DNA of 64,000 nucleotides from CAZRGV01 sp964599655 (lineage in GTDB: Bacteria > Planctomycetota > Planctomycetia > Isosphaerales > Isosphaeraceae). The translations under genes and the position numbers were made by a program. The notes beneath the pieces are model-generated. The model did no database searches. It saw nothing but the letters and a program-made list of their open reading frames with translations, and was not told where the DNA came from. Of this stretch, positions 19,246 through 27,433 are shown piece after piece. The stretch covers positions 62,001 to 126,000 of the forward strand of contig CAZRGV010000001.1 in assembly GCA_964599655.1 (NCBI GenBank). Reading direction: 5' to 3'. How positions within the stretch are numbered: position 1 is the first letter of the stretch; the number at the start of each line of letters is the position of its first letter.

Positions 19246-20301
19246 ATGAAAGCCTTCGAATATGCCAGCCCCGCCAGTGTGGACGACGCGCTGAAGGCCC
19301 TTTCGGGCAAGCCCGATAGCGTCGCGCTGGCCGGCGGCACCGATCTGCTCGACCGGATGAAGGACTATACGACGAGCCCGTCACGGGTCGTTTACATCCG
19401 AGGATTGAAGGAGCTGGCAGGCATCTCATCCGGCGGCGATGGTCTGACCATCGGCGCGAACACGAGGCTGGCCGAGATCGTCGCTCATAGCGGAATCTCC
19501 CAGAATCTGCCGGCGATTTCGCAAGCGGCGGCCGAGGTTGGCACTCCTCAGATTCGCAACATGGCGACCCTGGGCGGAAACCTGCTTCAGCGTCCTCGCT
19601 GCTGGTACTTCCGAAGCGGCTTCGGCCTCCTCGGCGGCAAGCGCGAGAAGGGGAGCCTGATCCGAGAACTCGAAGGAGAGTTCGCTCCCATCGACATCGA
19701 GGAGCAACAGCCGGCTCACCTCGTTCGGGCCGGTGACAATCGCTATGGCGCCATCTTCATGACCGATGGTGACGCCCTCTACGTCAGCCCGTCGAGCCTG
19801 GCCATCCCACTGATCGCGCTCGGCGCGAAGGCGACGATCGTTGGTCCGAACGGCGAGCGCTCGGTTCCGGTCGAAGACCTGTACCGGGTGCCCAAGAAGG
19901 AAGGCGATCGCGAGTTGACGGTCGAGCCCGGCGAGCTTCTCACGAAGGTCGTCGTTCCGCCGACCTCGGGCAAGAACGGCAGCTATTGCGTTCGTTGGAA
20001 ACAGGCGCACGACTGGCCGCTCGTCATGGCGTCGGTCCACTGCCACATGGACGGCGACCGTGTTCGGCAGGCCCGCGTCGTGATCTACGGCGTCGCGCCG
20101 ATCCCCTGGCGGAGCAAGGCGGCCGAGGATGCGATCACAGGTCGGGCGATCTCGGAAGAGACCGCCGCCGCAGCCGGTGAGGCGTCGGTTAAGGGAGCCA
20201 AGCCGCTCTCGATGAACGGCTACAAGGTTCCGCTGACCAAGGCCGTCGTCAAGCGGGCCCTCATGACCGCCACCGGGAAGCGATACTGGGAGGAGGCGTG
20301 A
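19246..20301 (+). CDS. FAD-binding subunit of the molybdenum hydroxylase
   Basis: A 351-aa CoxM/YagS-like flavoprotein subunit. FAD contacts are seen in ALAGGTDLLDRMKD (residues 27-40) and NMATLGGNLLQRPRC (residues 105-119), followed by the CO dehydrogenase flavoprotein C-terminal domain. It takes electrons from the 2Fe-2S subunit. The loop after GGNLLQ has one Cys (RCWYFR). PaoB/YagS and 4-hydroxybenzoyl-CoA reductase carry four cysteines here for a [4Fe-4S] cluster, and the other three are missing: the later position where E. coli has a Cys is ALYVSPSSL. A cluster is therefore probably absent. The loop is also longer and acidic. The gene follows the Mo subunit by 3 bp. Confidence 0.9.
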   Translation: MKAFEYASPASVDDALKALSGKPDSVALAGGTDLLDRMKDYTTSPSRVVYIRGLKELAGISSGGDGLTIGANTRLAEIVAHSGISQNLPAISQAAAEVGTPQIRNMATLGGNLLQRPRCWYFRSGFGLLGGKREKGSLIRELEGEFAPIDIEEQQPAHLVRAGDNRYGAIFMTDGDALYVSPSSLAIPLIALGAKATIVGPNGERSVPVEDLYRVPKKEGDRELTVEPGELLTKVVVPPTSGKNGSYCVRWKQAHDWPLVMASVHCHMDGDRVRQARVVIYGVAPIPWRSKAAEDAITGRAISEETAAAAGEASVKGAKPLSMNGYKVPLTKAVVKRALMTATGKRYWEEA

Positions 20302-20308
20302 GATCGTC

Positions 20309-20539
20309 ATGAGCGAATCCAGCCAATCCACCCCCGAACTACAGGGAACCCCCTGCTATCACCTGCGAAACAAGGGGATGTACGTCTACACCGACGGCAA
20401 CCCCAACGAGTCGCATGGTGACTACGACAACACCATTTTTTGGTGCCTGAAGACGATGAAGAGCTTCGGGCCCGACGACGATCTGGTCGATCGCGAGGAG
20501 TGCTGCAAGCCAGGGCGCCCTTGCTACGAGCCGACCTGA
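20309..20539 (+). CDS. Small Cys-containing protein at the end of the molybdenum hydroxylase operon
   Basis: A 76-aa protein that begins 7 bp after the FAD subunit stop, with GGAGG 13-17 bases before ATG. It carries five cysteines (C16, C46, C65, C66 and C72); the last three cluster as EECCKPGRPCYE. It is rich in acidic and aromatic residues, with no signal or membrane segment. No named family is recognised. The Cys cluster and operon position suggest a metal-, cluster- or partner-binding role linked to maturation or electron transfer of the hydroxylase (inference). The operon terminator hairpin begins 25 bp downstream. Confidence 0.75.
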   Translation: MSESSQSTPELQGTPCYHLRNKGMYVYTDGNPNESHGDYDNTIFWCLKTMKSFGPDDDLVDREECCKPGRPCYEPT

Positions 20540-20564
20540 TCGCCGTCACCGGAACGGACTTGTG

Positions 20565-20600
20565 CGGCCGTCCCGACCGCTTCATTGGTCGGGACGGCCG
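20565..20600 (+). terminator. 14-bp hairpin ending the molybdenum hydroxylase operon
   Basis: Perfect inverted arms at 20565-20578 and 20587-20600 enclose an 8-nt loop, 25 bp past the last stop codon of the operon. It lies between convergent genes (20539 and 20637). A clear U-tract is lacking on either side, so it may act in both directions or with Rho. Confidence 0.75.
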
Positions 20601-20636
20601 TCGTGCTCTCCAGCCAGAATCACGCGGCGTCTTTGT

Positions 20637-22208
20637 TTACCTCTCCTGGTGTCGAGCACGGACCTCTGGCGTTCGCAGGTCGATTCCGCGGCGGAGGAAC
20701 TCGGCGGCGCTCGAAAGGCTTCGCTCCGCTAGGGCGTCGAGAAACGGATGACCTGGGACGGCGTGCTGGGGATCCGAGAGTTGCCAGGCGATCGCCAGGG
20801 CGGATCGGGCGAGTTCCACGCTGTCGGACGAATGCCAGAACGCGGCCATCCAGAGCAAGCCGCGACGGTAAAGCTCCAACCGCTCGCGGAGTCGCCGTTC
20901 GAAGAGGAACCGGAACGCGCCGGATTCCCGAGGAGGGAGGCCATCGCCCAGAAAAAGCTCATCGGCGAGATCGTAAGTCAGGTTGGAATCGTCCAGCCAT
21001 TGCGGGCAGGCGTCGAGGACCATCTTTGCGCGTTCAGGCATCTCCTCGAAGCACACCGAGCTAGGGTCGAAATCGGGCATAGGAGAGGCGAAGGGGCAGC
21101 CTCGGAAGCCGAGCCCCACGGTCTTTTCGATCCAGAAGGACAGAACCGGCGGTGTCCCGGCCCCACAGAGCGTCAACGATCCCGCCAGGAGTCCCAGGGC
21201 CAGTTCATGATGGCCCTCGAGCAAATCGCGATCGGCGCGGCTGGCAAAATCGGCCAGGAATTCCGTTACGGCCGAATCGTCGAGAGTCAGGACTCCGGAA
21301 ACCTCCTCAATGCCGTGCATCACATTGCACGAAAACCGCGCCGAGACAAACTCACCGTTCCACTCGGCCGCCAAGACGATCTCGCCCCGACCCTCTCCGT
21401 CAAGCGACGTCACCAGACTGCGCCACAGCCGGGGTGTAGGACGTCGTAAGGCCTTCCATTCGGCGATCACGGAATCCGCGTCGGAGCCGAGCCAGCGCCG
21501 AGCTCTTGCCATCACCGTCGGTTCGGGGTGATCGGCGGCGATGGCCGCCCAGGCGTCCAACAGGGCGGGATGGTCCTCGATGTGAGAGGCCAGCGCGTCG
21601 AGTGCCGCGGTTCGAATGCTCGGCTCTTGCGCGAAGACGAGGTGGCGAAGCAGCGTCGCCAGTCCAGGACCCATCGGCTGATTCCCCAGGCCGGAAACGA
21701 TCTCGGCTCGAACGTCCGGCTCGATTACTCCCAGACCCTGCAGCGCGACCCAGACTCCGTCCTCATCGTCTTCGATCTGGGCGGCAAGCTCCTCGAGCGA
21801 TCCCTCGTCGCCGAGGACCTCCTCGATCTCCTCCCGACGATCAGCCAGTTCGGGGTACTTCTCGATCAGGCCCGAGCCTTCGAGCACGCTCAGGGCCTCC
21901 CACGCACGCTCCGGCGTCAGGTCTGGCTGTTCGGCGAGCGATCTCGCGAGAGGCTCGAGGTCGGTGTCCGACCCGTAGGCCTCGAGGATGCGCAAGATGG
22001 CCTCGCCGTCGTCGCCGGAAAGATCGACGAGGCGGGAACGCGCTGCCTGAAGCAACGTCTCAGGTGGAAAGAGGGCGATTAGCCGGTCGAAAACCGCCTC
22101 GCGAACGTCCCTTTTCCATTCCGGGTGGTCTCGAAGCAGGTCGAGGAGCCCCTCGGGCGTCTCGTTCGCGCTAACCTCGCGATCGTCGTCGGGTGGTGTC
22201 TGATCCAT
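20637..22208 (-). CDS. Large acidic protein of unknown function with helical repeats
   Basis: A 523-aa soluble acidic protein. No catalytic motif or known domain is recognised. Residues ~40-230 look like alpha-helical repeats of HEAT/TPR-like spacing (RILEAYGSDTDLEPLARSL, ETPEGLLDLLRDHPEWKRDV). The second half has CNVMHGIEEVSGVLTLDD and LTLCGAGTPPVLSFWIEKTV, and the last ~80 residues (FRFLFERRLRERLELYRRG) resemble a helical scaffold. ATG 22208 is preferred to the upstream frame start at 22367 because the extra 53 residues overlap the phosphoesterase gene. AAGG lies at suitable distance. It follows the phosphoesterase by 148 bp and may be co-transcribed with it. Confidence 0.72.
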   Translation of the reverse strand: MDQTPPDDDREVSANETPEGLLDLLRDHPEWKRDVREAVFDRLIALFPPETLLQAARSRLVDLSGDDGEAILRILEAYGSDTDLEPLARSLAEQPDLTPERAWEALSVLEGSGLIEKYPELADRREEIEEVLGDEGSLEELAAQIEDDEDGVWVALQGLGVIEPDVRAEIVSGLGNQPMGPGLATLLRHLVFAQEPSIRTAALDALASHIEDHPALLDAWAAIAADHPEPTVMARARRWLGSDADSVIAEWKALRRPTPRLWRSLVTSLDGEGRGEIVLAAEWNGEFVSARFSCNVMHGIEEVSGVLTLDDSAVTEFLADFASRADRDLLEGHHELALGLLAGSLTLCGAGTPPVLSFWIEKTVGLGFRGCPFASPMPDFDPSSVCFEEMPERAKMVLDACPQWLDDSNLTYDLADELFLGDGLPPRESGAFRFLFERRLRERLELYRRGLLWMAAFWHSSDSVELARSALAIAWQLSDPQHAVPGHPFLDALAERSLSSAAEFLRRGIDLRTPEVRARHQER

Positions 22209-22356
22209 GAGAACGCCTTCGTCGCGTCGCTCGCCTCCGGGGGACACGCCCATGATACCCGAGAGCCCTTCGAATCGATACAGACCGTGCCACGATGATG
22301 GGAAAGATTCAAGAAAAATCACACGACTTGATTCAGAGAGAAGAGTTTCCGCATCC

Positions 22357-22971
22357 TTATCCGTCACGAAGATCCACGGGAATGAGAAGCTGTCTCTCGG
22401 TATCGAGGATGCCGCAACGGCCGTCGCAGACCGCCCCGAGAATGATCAGGTAACGCCGGCCTGGTTCGAACGGGAACGGTTGAAAGGCGTCCCATGGCAC
22501 GCGGCACTCCCTCGTGGCAATCGACCAGCGGTGATAATGCCCGAGGAGGAGCAGGCGATGGGGAACCGCATCAAAGCTTTTCGCGAGTTCCTCGGCGGTG
22601 GAGGGCGGGCCTCCGAAGTGCCATAACTCGCTGACATCGTTCGGATCGAGCCAGGGTTCGACATGGGAGAAGTGGCAATCGCCGATGGCGAGCGAGGGGC
22701 GGAGTGACGTCATGAAGGCGATCGTCTCGCTTCCGAAGCGTTTCACCACCCAGGAATCTGGGTTATTGCTCAGGCCGACGTCGTGGTTGCCCCAGACGCC
22801 GATGGCACCGCGCGCCGAGAGGCATCGAACGGTCTCCTCCAGCCATTTCCCCGTATCGAAGACATCGCCCAAAACGACAACGCGATCGACCGCGTCTCGT
22901 TCGAAGCGGCTCAGCGCTTCGTTCAGCATCTCCAAGTCTTCGTGAATGTCGGCCAGAAGTCCCAGCCGCAT
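22357..22971 (-). CDS. Metallophosphoesterase (YfcE/calcineurin-like)
   Basis: A 204-aa calcineurin-fold phosphoesterase. The metal-site motifs are in order: LLADIHEDLE (D-x-H), VVLGDVFDTGKW (GD), GVWGNHDVG (GNHD) and LLLGHYHRWS (GHxH). It would hydrolyse phosphomono- or diesters with two metal ions; the substrate is unknown. ATG 22971 has a strong GGGAGG five bases upstream. ATG 22995, which overlaps the uvrD stop by 4 bp, is an alternative. It is transcribed after the helicase gene and may serve DNA or nucleotide repair, though that is only context. Confidence 0.9.
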   Translation of the reverse strand: MRLGLLADIHEDLEMLNEALSRFERDAVDRVVVLGDVFDTGKWLEETVRCLSARGAIGVWGNHDVGLSNNPDSWVVKRFGSETIAFMTSLRPSLAIGDCHFSHVEPWLDPNDVSELWHFGGPPSTAEELAKSFDAVPHRLLLLGHYHRWSIATRECRVPWDAFQPFPFEPGRRYLIILGAVCDGRCGILDTERQLLIPVDLRDG

Positions 22972-22991
22972 TCGAACCTCCCGGCCTCGCG

Positions 22992-25029
22992 TCATGTGTC
23001 CTGGCCAGTGGATTTTGATCGGCTTGACCAGGCGAGGTCGATATCGGCTTCCACGGCGACCGGTTCGTAGAGGTCGGCGTTGATCTCGGTCAGGAATCGG
23101 CTGGCCGTGGCGATCACGCTGGGACCTCGACCACCCCTCGAAATCGTCAACGGATGGGTCAGGTAGAGTTCATCCATGGCTCTCGTGACCGCCACGTAGA
23201 AGATCCGACGCTCTTCATCCTCGCCGCCCGGTTCGTCCAGAGCCCTCGGGTTGGGAAAGCTGTCCTCGATCAGTCGAGGGACGAACACGCGAGACCACTC
23301 AAGCCCCTTGGCCTGGTGAATGGTGCTCAGGACGAGAACCTCGCCGGAATCCTCGCCGGAGAGCGTGTCCATCCCGTAGACATCGCCGGCAAGCAGGAGG
23401 TCGGAGACGAGACGCTCGAGACTATCGTAACGCGCGGCGAGCACGGCCATTTGCTCAATATCGGCAAGCCGGTTGTCGGGTCGTTCATACTTCGATCGGA
23501 CAGTGGCCGGATATCCGCCTCGAAGCACGGCCTGAATGGCGGCGGCGGGTTCTGACTGCGGCCTCGCGGCCTGGATCTTGTTGAGGTCGGCCACGAACGC
23601 GGCGAAGAAGCCTCGGCTCTTGGCCGGAACGGTAGACATGATTTCGGGGGTCGCCAGCGCCTTAAGCGGTTCGGCCGATCGAGCGATCCGGTCGAAGACG
23701 GCGGAGGCCTTGGCCGGCCCGATTCCCGGCAGCAGGAGCAAGAGCCGCCGCCAGGCCGCTTCGTCTCGGNNNNNNNNNNAGCACCCGAAGGTAGGACAGC
23801 ACGTCCTTGACGTGGGCCTGCTCGAAGAAGCGGAGGCCGCTCCGGACGGTGTACGGAATGCTTCTCTGGACCAGCTCGGCCTGGAGCAAGATGCTGTCGT
23901 GATGGTTGCGATACAGCACGGCCTGGCGGTTCAGACCGATCCCCTGATCGCGTCCTTCGAGGATTAGTTGGCAGAGCACCTCGGCCTCTTCATAACCGTC
24001 GGCGACCGGGATCTCGACAGGGCGAAGGCCGGCCGGTCGCGCCGAAACGAGCGTCTTGGGGAAGCCGCTGAGGTTCCTTGAAATCGAGGCGTTGGTAAAG
24101 GCGACGATCTCCGGCGTCGATCGATAGTTGATCTCCAGGCGGAAGATCCGTGCGGAGGGGTTCCGCTCGGGGAACTTCAGGATGTTGTCGTAGTTAGCCC
24201 CTCGAAAACGGTAGATCGACTGGGCATCGTCGCCGACGGCCGTCAGGTTCCCATGCCCCGCGCGAGCGAGCGCCTCGACCAGTTCGATCTGGACGATGTT
24301 TGTGTCCTGCATCTCGTCGACGAGAATGTGCTGGAACCTCCTGGCCTGCTCATCGCGTTGCGCTGGGAATTCCGTGATCAGGCGAGCCCACTGCCCGAGC
24401 AAGTCATCGTAGTCCATGCAGTTAGCGGCCCGTTTTCGCCGTTCATACGACTCGGCCGCGGCTTTGATTTCGGGTGTCCACTCGAATAGTCCGGGATATC
24501 GGGACTCGATCAGCTCGGCCAGTCCCATTCGGGAATTGAAGGCGAAACTGATAAGGTGGTTCACGAGCGATGGCTTGGGCGCCATTTTGCCGGTGCCGGT
24601 CATGCCGGCGTCGGTCATGGCGAGCTTGATCAGGTCGAGTTGATCTTCCGAGTCGAGAATCGTGAAGTTCGAGCCATAGCCCAGGGCTTCGGCGGCGCGT
24701 CGGAGAATGCGATTACCGATGTGGTGGAACGTTCCGGCCCAGACCTTCGACGCCTGAGGGCCGATCAGATTCTGCAGCCGCCCGACCATCTCGCGAGCCG
24801 CGCGTCGCGTGAAGGTTACCAGCAGGATCGACTCGGCCGAAACGCCCTTGGCGATGAGATAGGCCACTCGGTACGTGATCACGCGCGTCTTACCCGAACC
24901 TGGTCCGGCCAGGATGAGGTTGTAGCCGTCGGGCGCGGTCGCCGCCTCGCGCTGCGGATCGTTCAGATCGCGTGCGAAGGCGTCGCGGAGGCGGTCGCTG
25001 GCGGTTTTCTGGAGGCGGATCTTGCGCAT
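22992..25029 (-). CDS. UvrD/Rep-family ATP-dependent DNA helicase, split by an assembly gap
   Basis: An SF1A helicase that is continuous except for ten N at 23770-23779. N-terminal part: Walker A AGPGSGKT, motif II DEMQDTN, motif III GDDAQSIYRFRGA, motif IV LEINYRSTPEIVAF. C-terminal part: LSTIHQAKGLEW (motif V) and FYVAVTRAMDELYLTHP (motif VI). The frame changes across the ten N, and 9 real bases would restore it as about 678 aa, reading ...YLRVL-x-x-P-RDEAAW.... It unwinds DNA in repair or replication restart, 3'-5'. The ATG is at 25029. A perfect minus-strand -10 box at 25088-25083 lies 54 bp upstream. It is divergent from thyX. Confidence 0.9.
23770..23779. other. Assembly gap (10 N) inside the helicase gene
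   Basis: Ten N interrupt the helicase frame between VLSYLRV and RDEAAWRRLL. Frame keeping requires a true length divisible by three, and the family sequence suggests nine bases. Confidence 0.95.
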
Positions 25030-25082
25030 CCGAGGCCTCGGCGGAGGGATCGAATGGGGTTCTCAGGTTGTTTGGACTTGGT

Positions 25083-25105
25083 ATTATACCGACGCTCACG
25101 TCGGT
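25083..25105 (-). promoter_or_regulatory. uvrD promoter -10 box with overlapping inverted repeat
   Basis: A perfect TATAAT reads on the minus strand at 25088-25083, 54 bp before the helicase ATG. Immediately upstream in that direction is a 7-bp inverted repeat (25088-25094 and 25099-25105, 4-nt centre), overlapping the -35/-10 spacer. The -35 is not consensus. The repeat could be an operator for the helicase or for the divergent thyX. No LexA-type box is recognised. Confidence 0.5.
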
Positions 25106-25189
25106 GTCGCATCAACCGAGCGTGGAGGCGGTGCCGCGTGTCCGTGGTCGGCCGGATCGTCTATCGCCGAGGGTCAGGAGGACCGTAGA

Positions 25190-25993
25190 ATGTCCAGCAT
25201 GGAGACGGAACCCGCCGCGACGATCCTTCGAGATCCCCGGGTCTACCTCGTGGGTCGCCAGTCGATCGATGACGAGGCGTTAGGCCGCTTCCTGGCCGAC
25301 GAGAGCGTGCAGCGATGGTCCACCGACACCGAAGAAGCGGGTGAGAAACTCGTCGAGGTGGCGGGCCGGCTCTGTTACATGTCGTTCGCCAAACCCAGAC
25401 CGGGCGGTAACGCGGCCTACATCGGCCACATTCTCGAGGTCGGCCACGGTTCGGTCCTGGAACACGCGGTCTTCAACTTCATCATCACGGGCGTCAGCCG
25501 GTCGTTCACTCATGAGTTGGTGCGGCATCGCGCGGGATTCGGCTACAGCCAATTGAGCCAACGGTTCGTCGATGAGTCGGAGTGTGCCTTCGTCGAGCCC
25601 GACCCGATCGCCGAGGATCCGGAACTGCATCGAATCTGGCTGGAGGCCATCCAGTCAAGCCAGCGGGCCTATCGGGCCCTGGCCGATGGTCTGGCGGCCC
25701 GGTTCTCGGACATTCCGGACCGGACGTTGAGGCGAAAGAAAGCCCGAGAAGCAGCCCGCTCCGTTTTGCCCAACGCCACCGAGCCGAAGATCTTCGTGAC
25801 CGGAAACGCGCGCGCCCTGCGTCACTTCCTCGAGATGCGAGGGGACGCGGCCGCCGACGCCGAGATCCGCAAGGTCGCCCTTGCCATGCTCCGGCTCCTT
25901 CAGACCGAAAGTCCGAACCTCTTCGGGGATTATTCGCTCGTAGACTTGCCGGAGGGCGGGCAGTCTGTCTCGACGGCGCATCGTAAAGTCTGA
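25190..25993 (+). CDS. thyX: Flavin-dependent thymidylate synthase
   Basis: A 267-aa ThyX. It makes dTMP from dUMP using methylene-tetrahydrofolate and FADH2. The ThyX motif begins at R112 (RHRAGFGYSQLSQR); its Ser and Arg sit one residue further apart than in M. tuberculosis (RHRHFSYSQLSQR). The dUMP/FAD site GHGSVLEHAVF (residues 85-95) and the C-terminal GNARALRHFLEMR are present. ATG 25190 has AGGAGG eight bases upstream. The open frame begins at 25022, but the extra residues are not family-like. No thyA is in the window. It links to the pab genes through folate (inference from pathway). Confidence 0.93.
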   Translation: MSSMETEPAATILRDPRVYLVGRQSIDDEALGRFLADESVQRWSTDTEEAGEKLVEVAGRLCYMSFAKPRPGGNAAYIGHILEVGHGSVLEHAVFNFIITGVSRSFTHELVRHRAGFGYSQLSQRFVDESECAFVEPDPIAEDPELHRIWLEAIQSSQRAYRALADGLAARFSDIPDRTLRRKKAREAARSVLPNATEPKIFVTGNARALRHFLEMRGDAAADAEIRKVALAMLRLLQTESPNLFGDYSLVDLPEGGQSVSTAHRKV

Positions 25994-26275
25994 TGTCCGA
26001 AGGTGTTGTGTCGGTCACTTTGGAAAACCCAATGACACGCATGGACGAAACCTCCCGCGTCGGTTAATGTAGACGCAAGATGTTCATCTCCGTTCGACAC
26101 TCAAAACCTTTCTCTCAAAAACTCGGGAAGTCACGTTTCCCAGGGCCGTCATCGACTCCGGCTCAACGCCCTGCCAGCATCCACTGATCGATTCCCACCA
26201 TTGACCCAAACGAATCGACCTCGGCGTCAGCCGGTCTCGCGCACGCAACCCCCGACCATTCATCGAGCGATTGTC

Positions 26276-27397
26276 ATGAGCACGGTCGAGCAGACCCGCA
26301 CCGGCGTTCTGGAGCTTCATCCGAACGGGCACGGTTTTCTCCGTGATCCCTCGCGCCACTATCGCACGGCCAGCGATGACGTTTACGTCAGCTCGTCCTG
26401 GCTGTCTCGCTACCAGTTGCGTGCGGGGGTCCGGCTCACCGGGCGTGTGGAATCCCCGAGGAACGGTCAAGGACCACGACTGGCCGAGCTGACCGAGATC
26501 GAGGGACAATCTCCAGATTCGTATCTCGGACGGAGGGACTTCGACGAGCTGACGGCCGTCGATCCTCACGATCGGATCCGGCTCGAAACCGGGGCGGAGC
26601 CGCTGGGCATGCGGGTCATGGATCTCTTGACGCCGATCGGCAAAGGGCAGCGCGGCTTGATCGTGGCTCCGCCGAGGTCGGGAAAGACGATCTTGCTCCA
26701 GCAGATCGCCAAGGCGGTGGTCCAGAACCATCCCGAGCTGCACTTGATGGTGTTGCTGGTCGATGAGCGGCCCGAAGAAGTTACCGAGATGCGAAGGAGT
26801 GTTCGAGGCGAAGTCATCGCATCGTCGAACGACCACGAAGTCGAAGAACATATCCGGCTGGCGCAGCTTGCCGTCGACCGCGCCAAGCGAATCGCCGAAG
26901 GGGGCGGCCAGGTCCTCATTCTGCTGGATAGCCTGACCCGACTGGCCAGGGCTTACAACAAGGGTTCCAACACCGGTCGAACGATGTCGGGCGGTGTCGA
27001 TATCAAGGCTCTCGACGTGCCCAAGCGCCTCTTTGGGGCGGCCCGAACCTTCGATGAGGGTGGTTCCCTGAGCGTCCTGGCAACCTGTCTCATCGAAACG
27101 GGCAGCCGCATGGACGAGGTGATCTTTCAGGAGTTCAAGGGAACCGGCAACATGGAGGTCGTGCTCGACCGTCGACTGGCCGACCGACGTGTCTGGCCGG
27201 CCATCGATATTCAGCAGTCGGGGACCCGTAAGGAAGAACGCCTCCTCGACGCGGAGACGCTCCGTCGAGTCAATCTCTTGCGGCGGACCCTTGCCGACAT
27301 GAAGCCGGTCGAGGCGATGGAAGGGCTCGTTCGACAGCTTGGCAAGTTCAAGAGCAACGCGGAGTTTCTCGACCGGATCGGTCAGGCGGGGCGTTAA
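26276..27397 (+). CDS. rho: Transcription termination factor Rho, short form
   Basis: A 373-aa Rho. The cold-shock RNA-binding domain starts within the first residues (GVLELHPNGHGFLRDP), followed by the ATPase core. Walker A is APPRSGKT with K137, Walker B is LILLDSLTRLARAYN, the Q/R loops follow, and SGGVDIKALDVPKRLFGAARTF and TGNMEVVLDRRLADRRVWP are present. E. coli Rho has this lysine at about 184, so the ~47-residue Rho_N helix bundle is missing. ATG 26276 fits, although its GAGCGA ribosome site is weak and an upstream TTG at 26201 is possible. It terminates transcripts in an RNA-dependent way. It converges with the kinase gene, 36 bp apart. Confidence 0.95.
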   Translation: MSTVEQTRTGVLELHPNGHGFLRDPSRHYRTASDDVYVSSSWLSRYQLRAGVRLTGRVESPRNGQGPRLAELTEIEGQSPDSYLGRRDFDELTAVDPHDRIRLETGAEPLGMRVMDLLTPIGKGQRGLIVAPPRSGKTILLQQIAKAVVQNHPELHLMVLLVDERPEEVTEMRRSVRGEVIASSNDHEVEEHIRLAQLAVDRAKRIAEGGGQVLILLDSLTRLARAYNKGSNTGRTMSGGVDIKALDVPKRLFGAARTFDEGGSLSVLATCLIETGSRMDEVIFQEFKGTGNMEVVLDRRLADRRVWPAIDIQQSGTRKEERLLDAETLRRVNLLRRTLADMKPVEAMEGLVRQLGKFKSNAEFLDRIGQAGR

Positions 27398-27433
27398 TGC
27401 GCCGCGCCGTTTCCTTGTTCCGAGAGCCGTCGA

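Noticed and set aside
22357..22995. Start of the phosphoesterase at ATG 22995
   Set aside because: It overlaps the helicase stop and would add eight residues; the ATG at 22971 has a better GGGAGG site. It remains possible.
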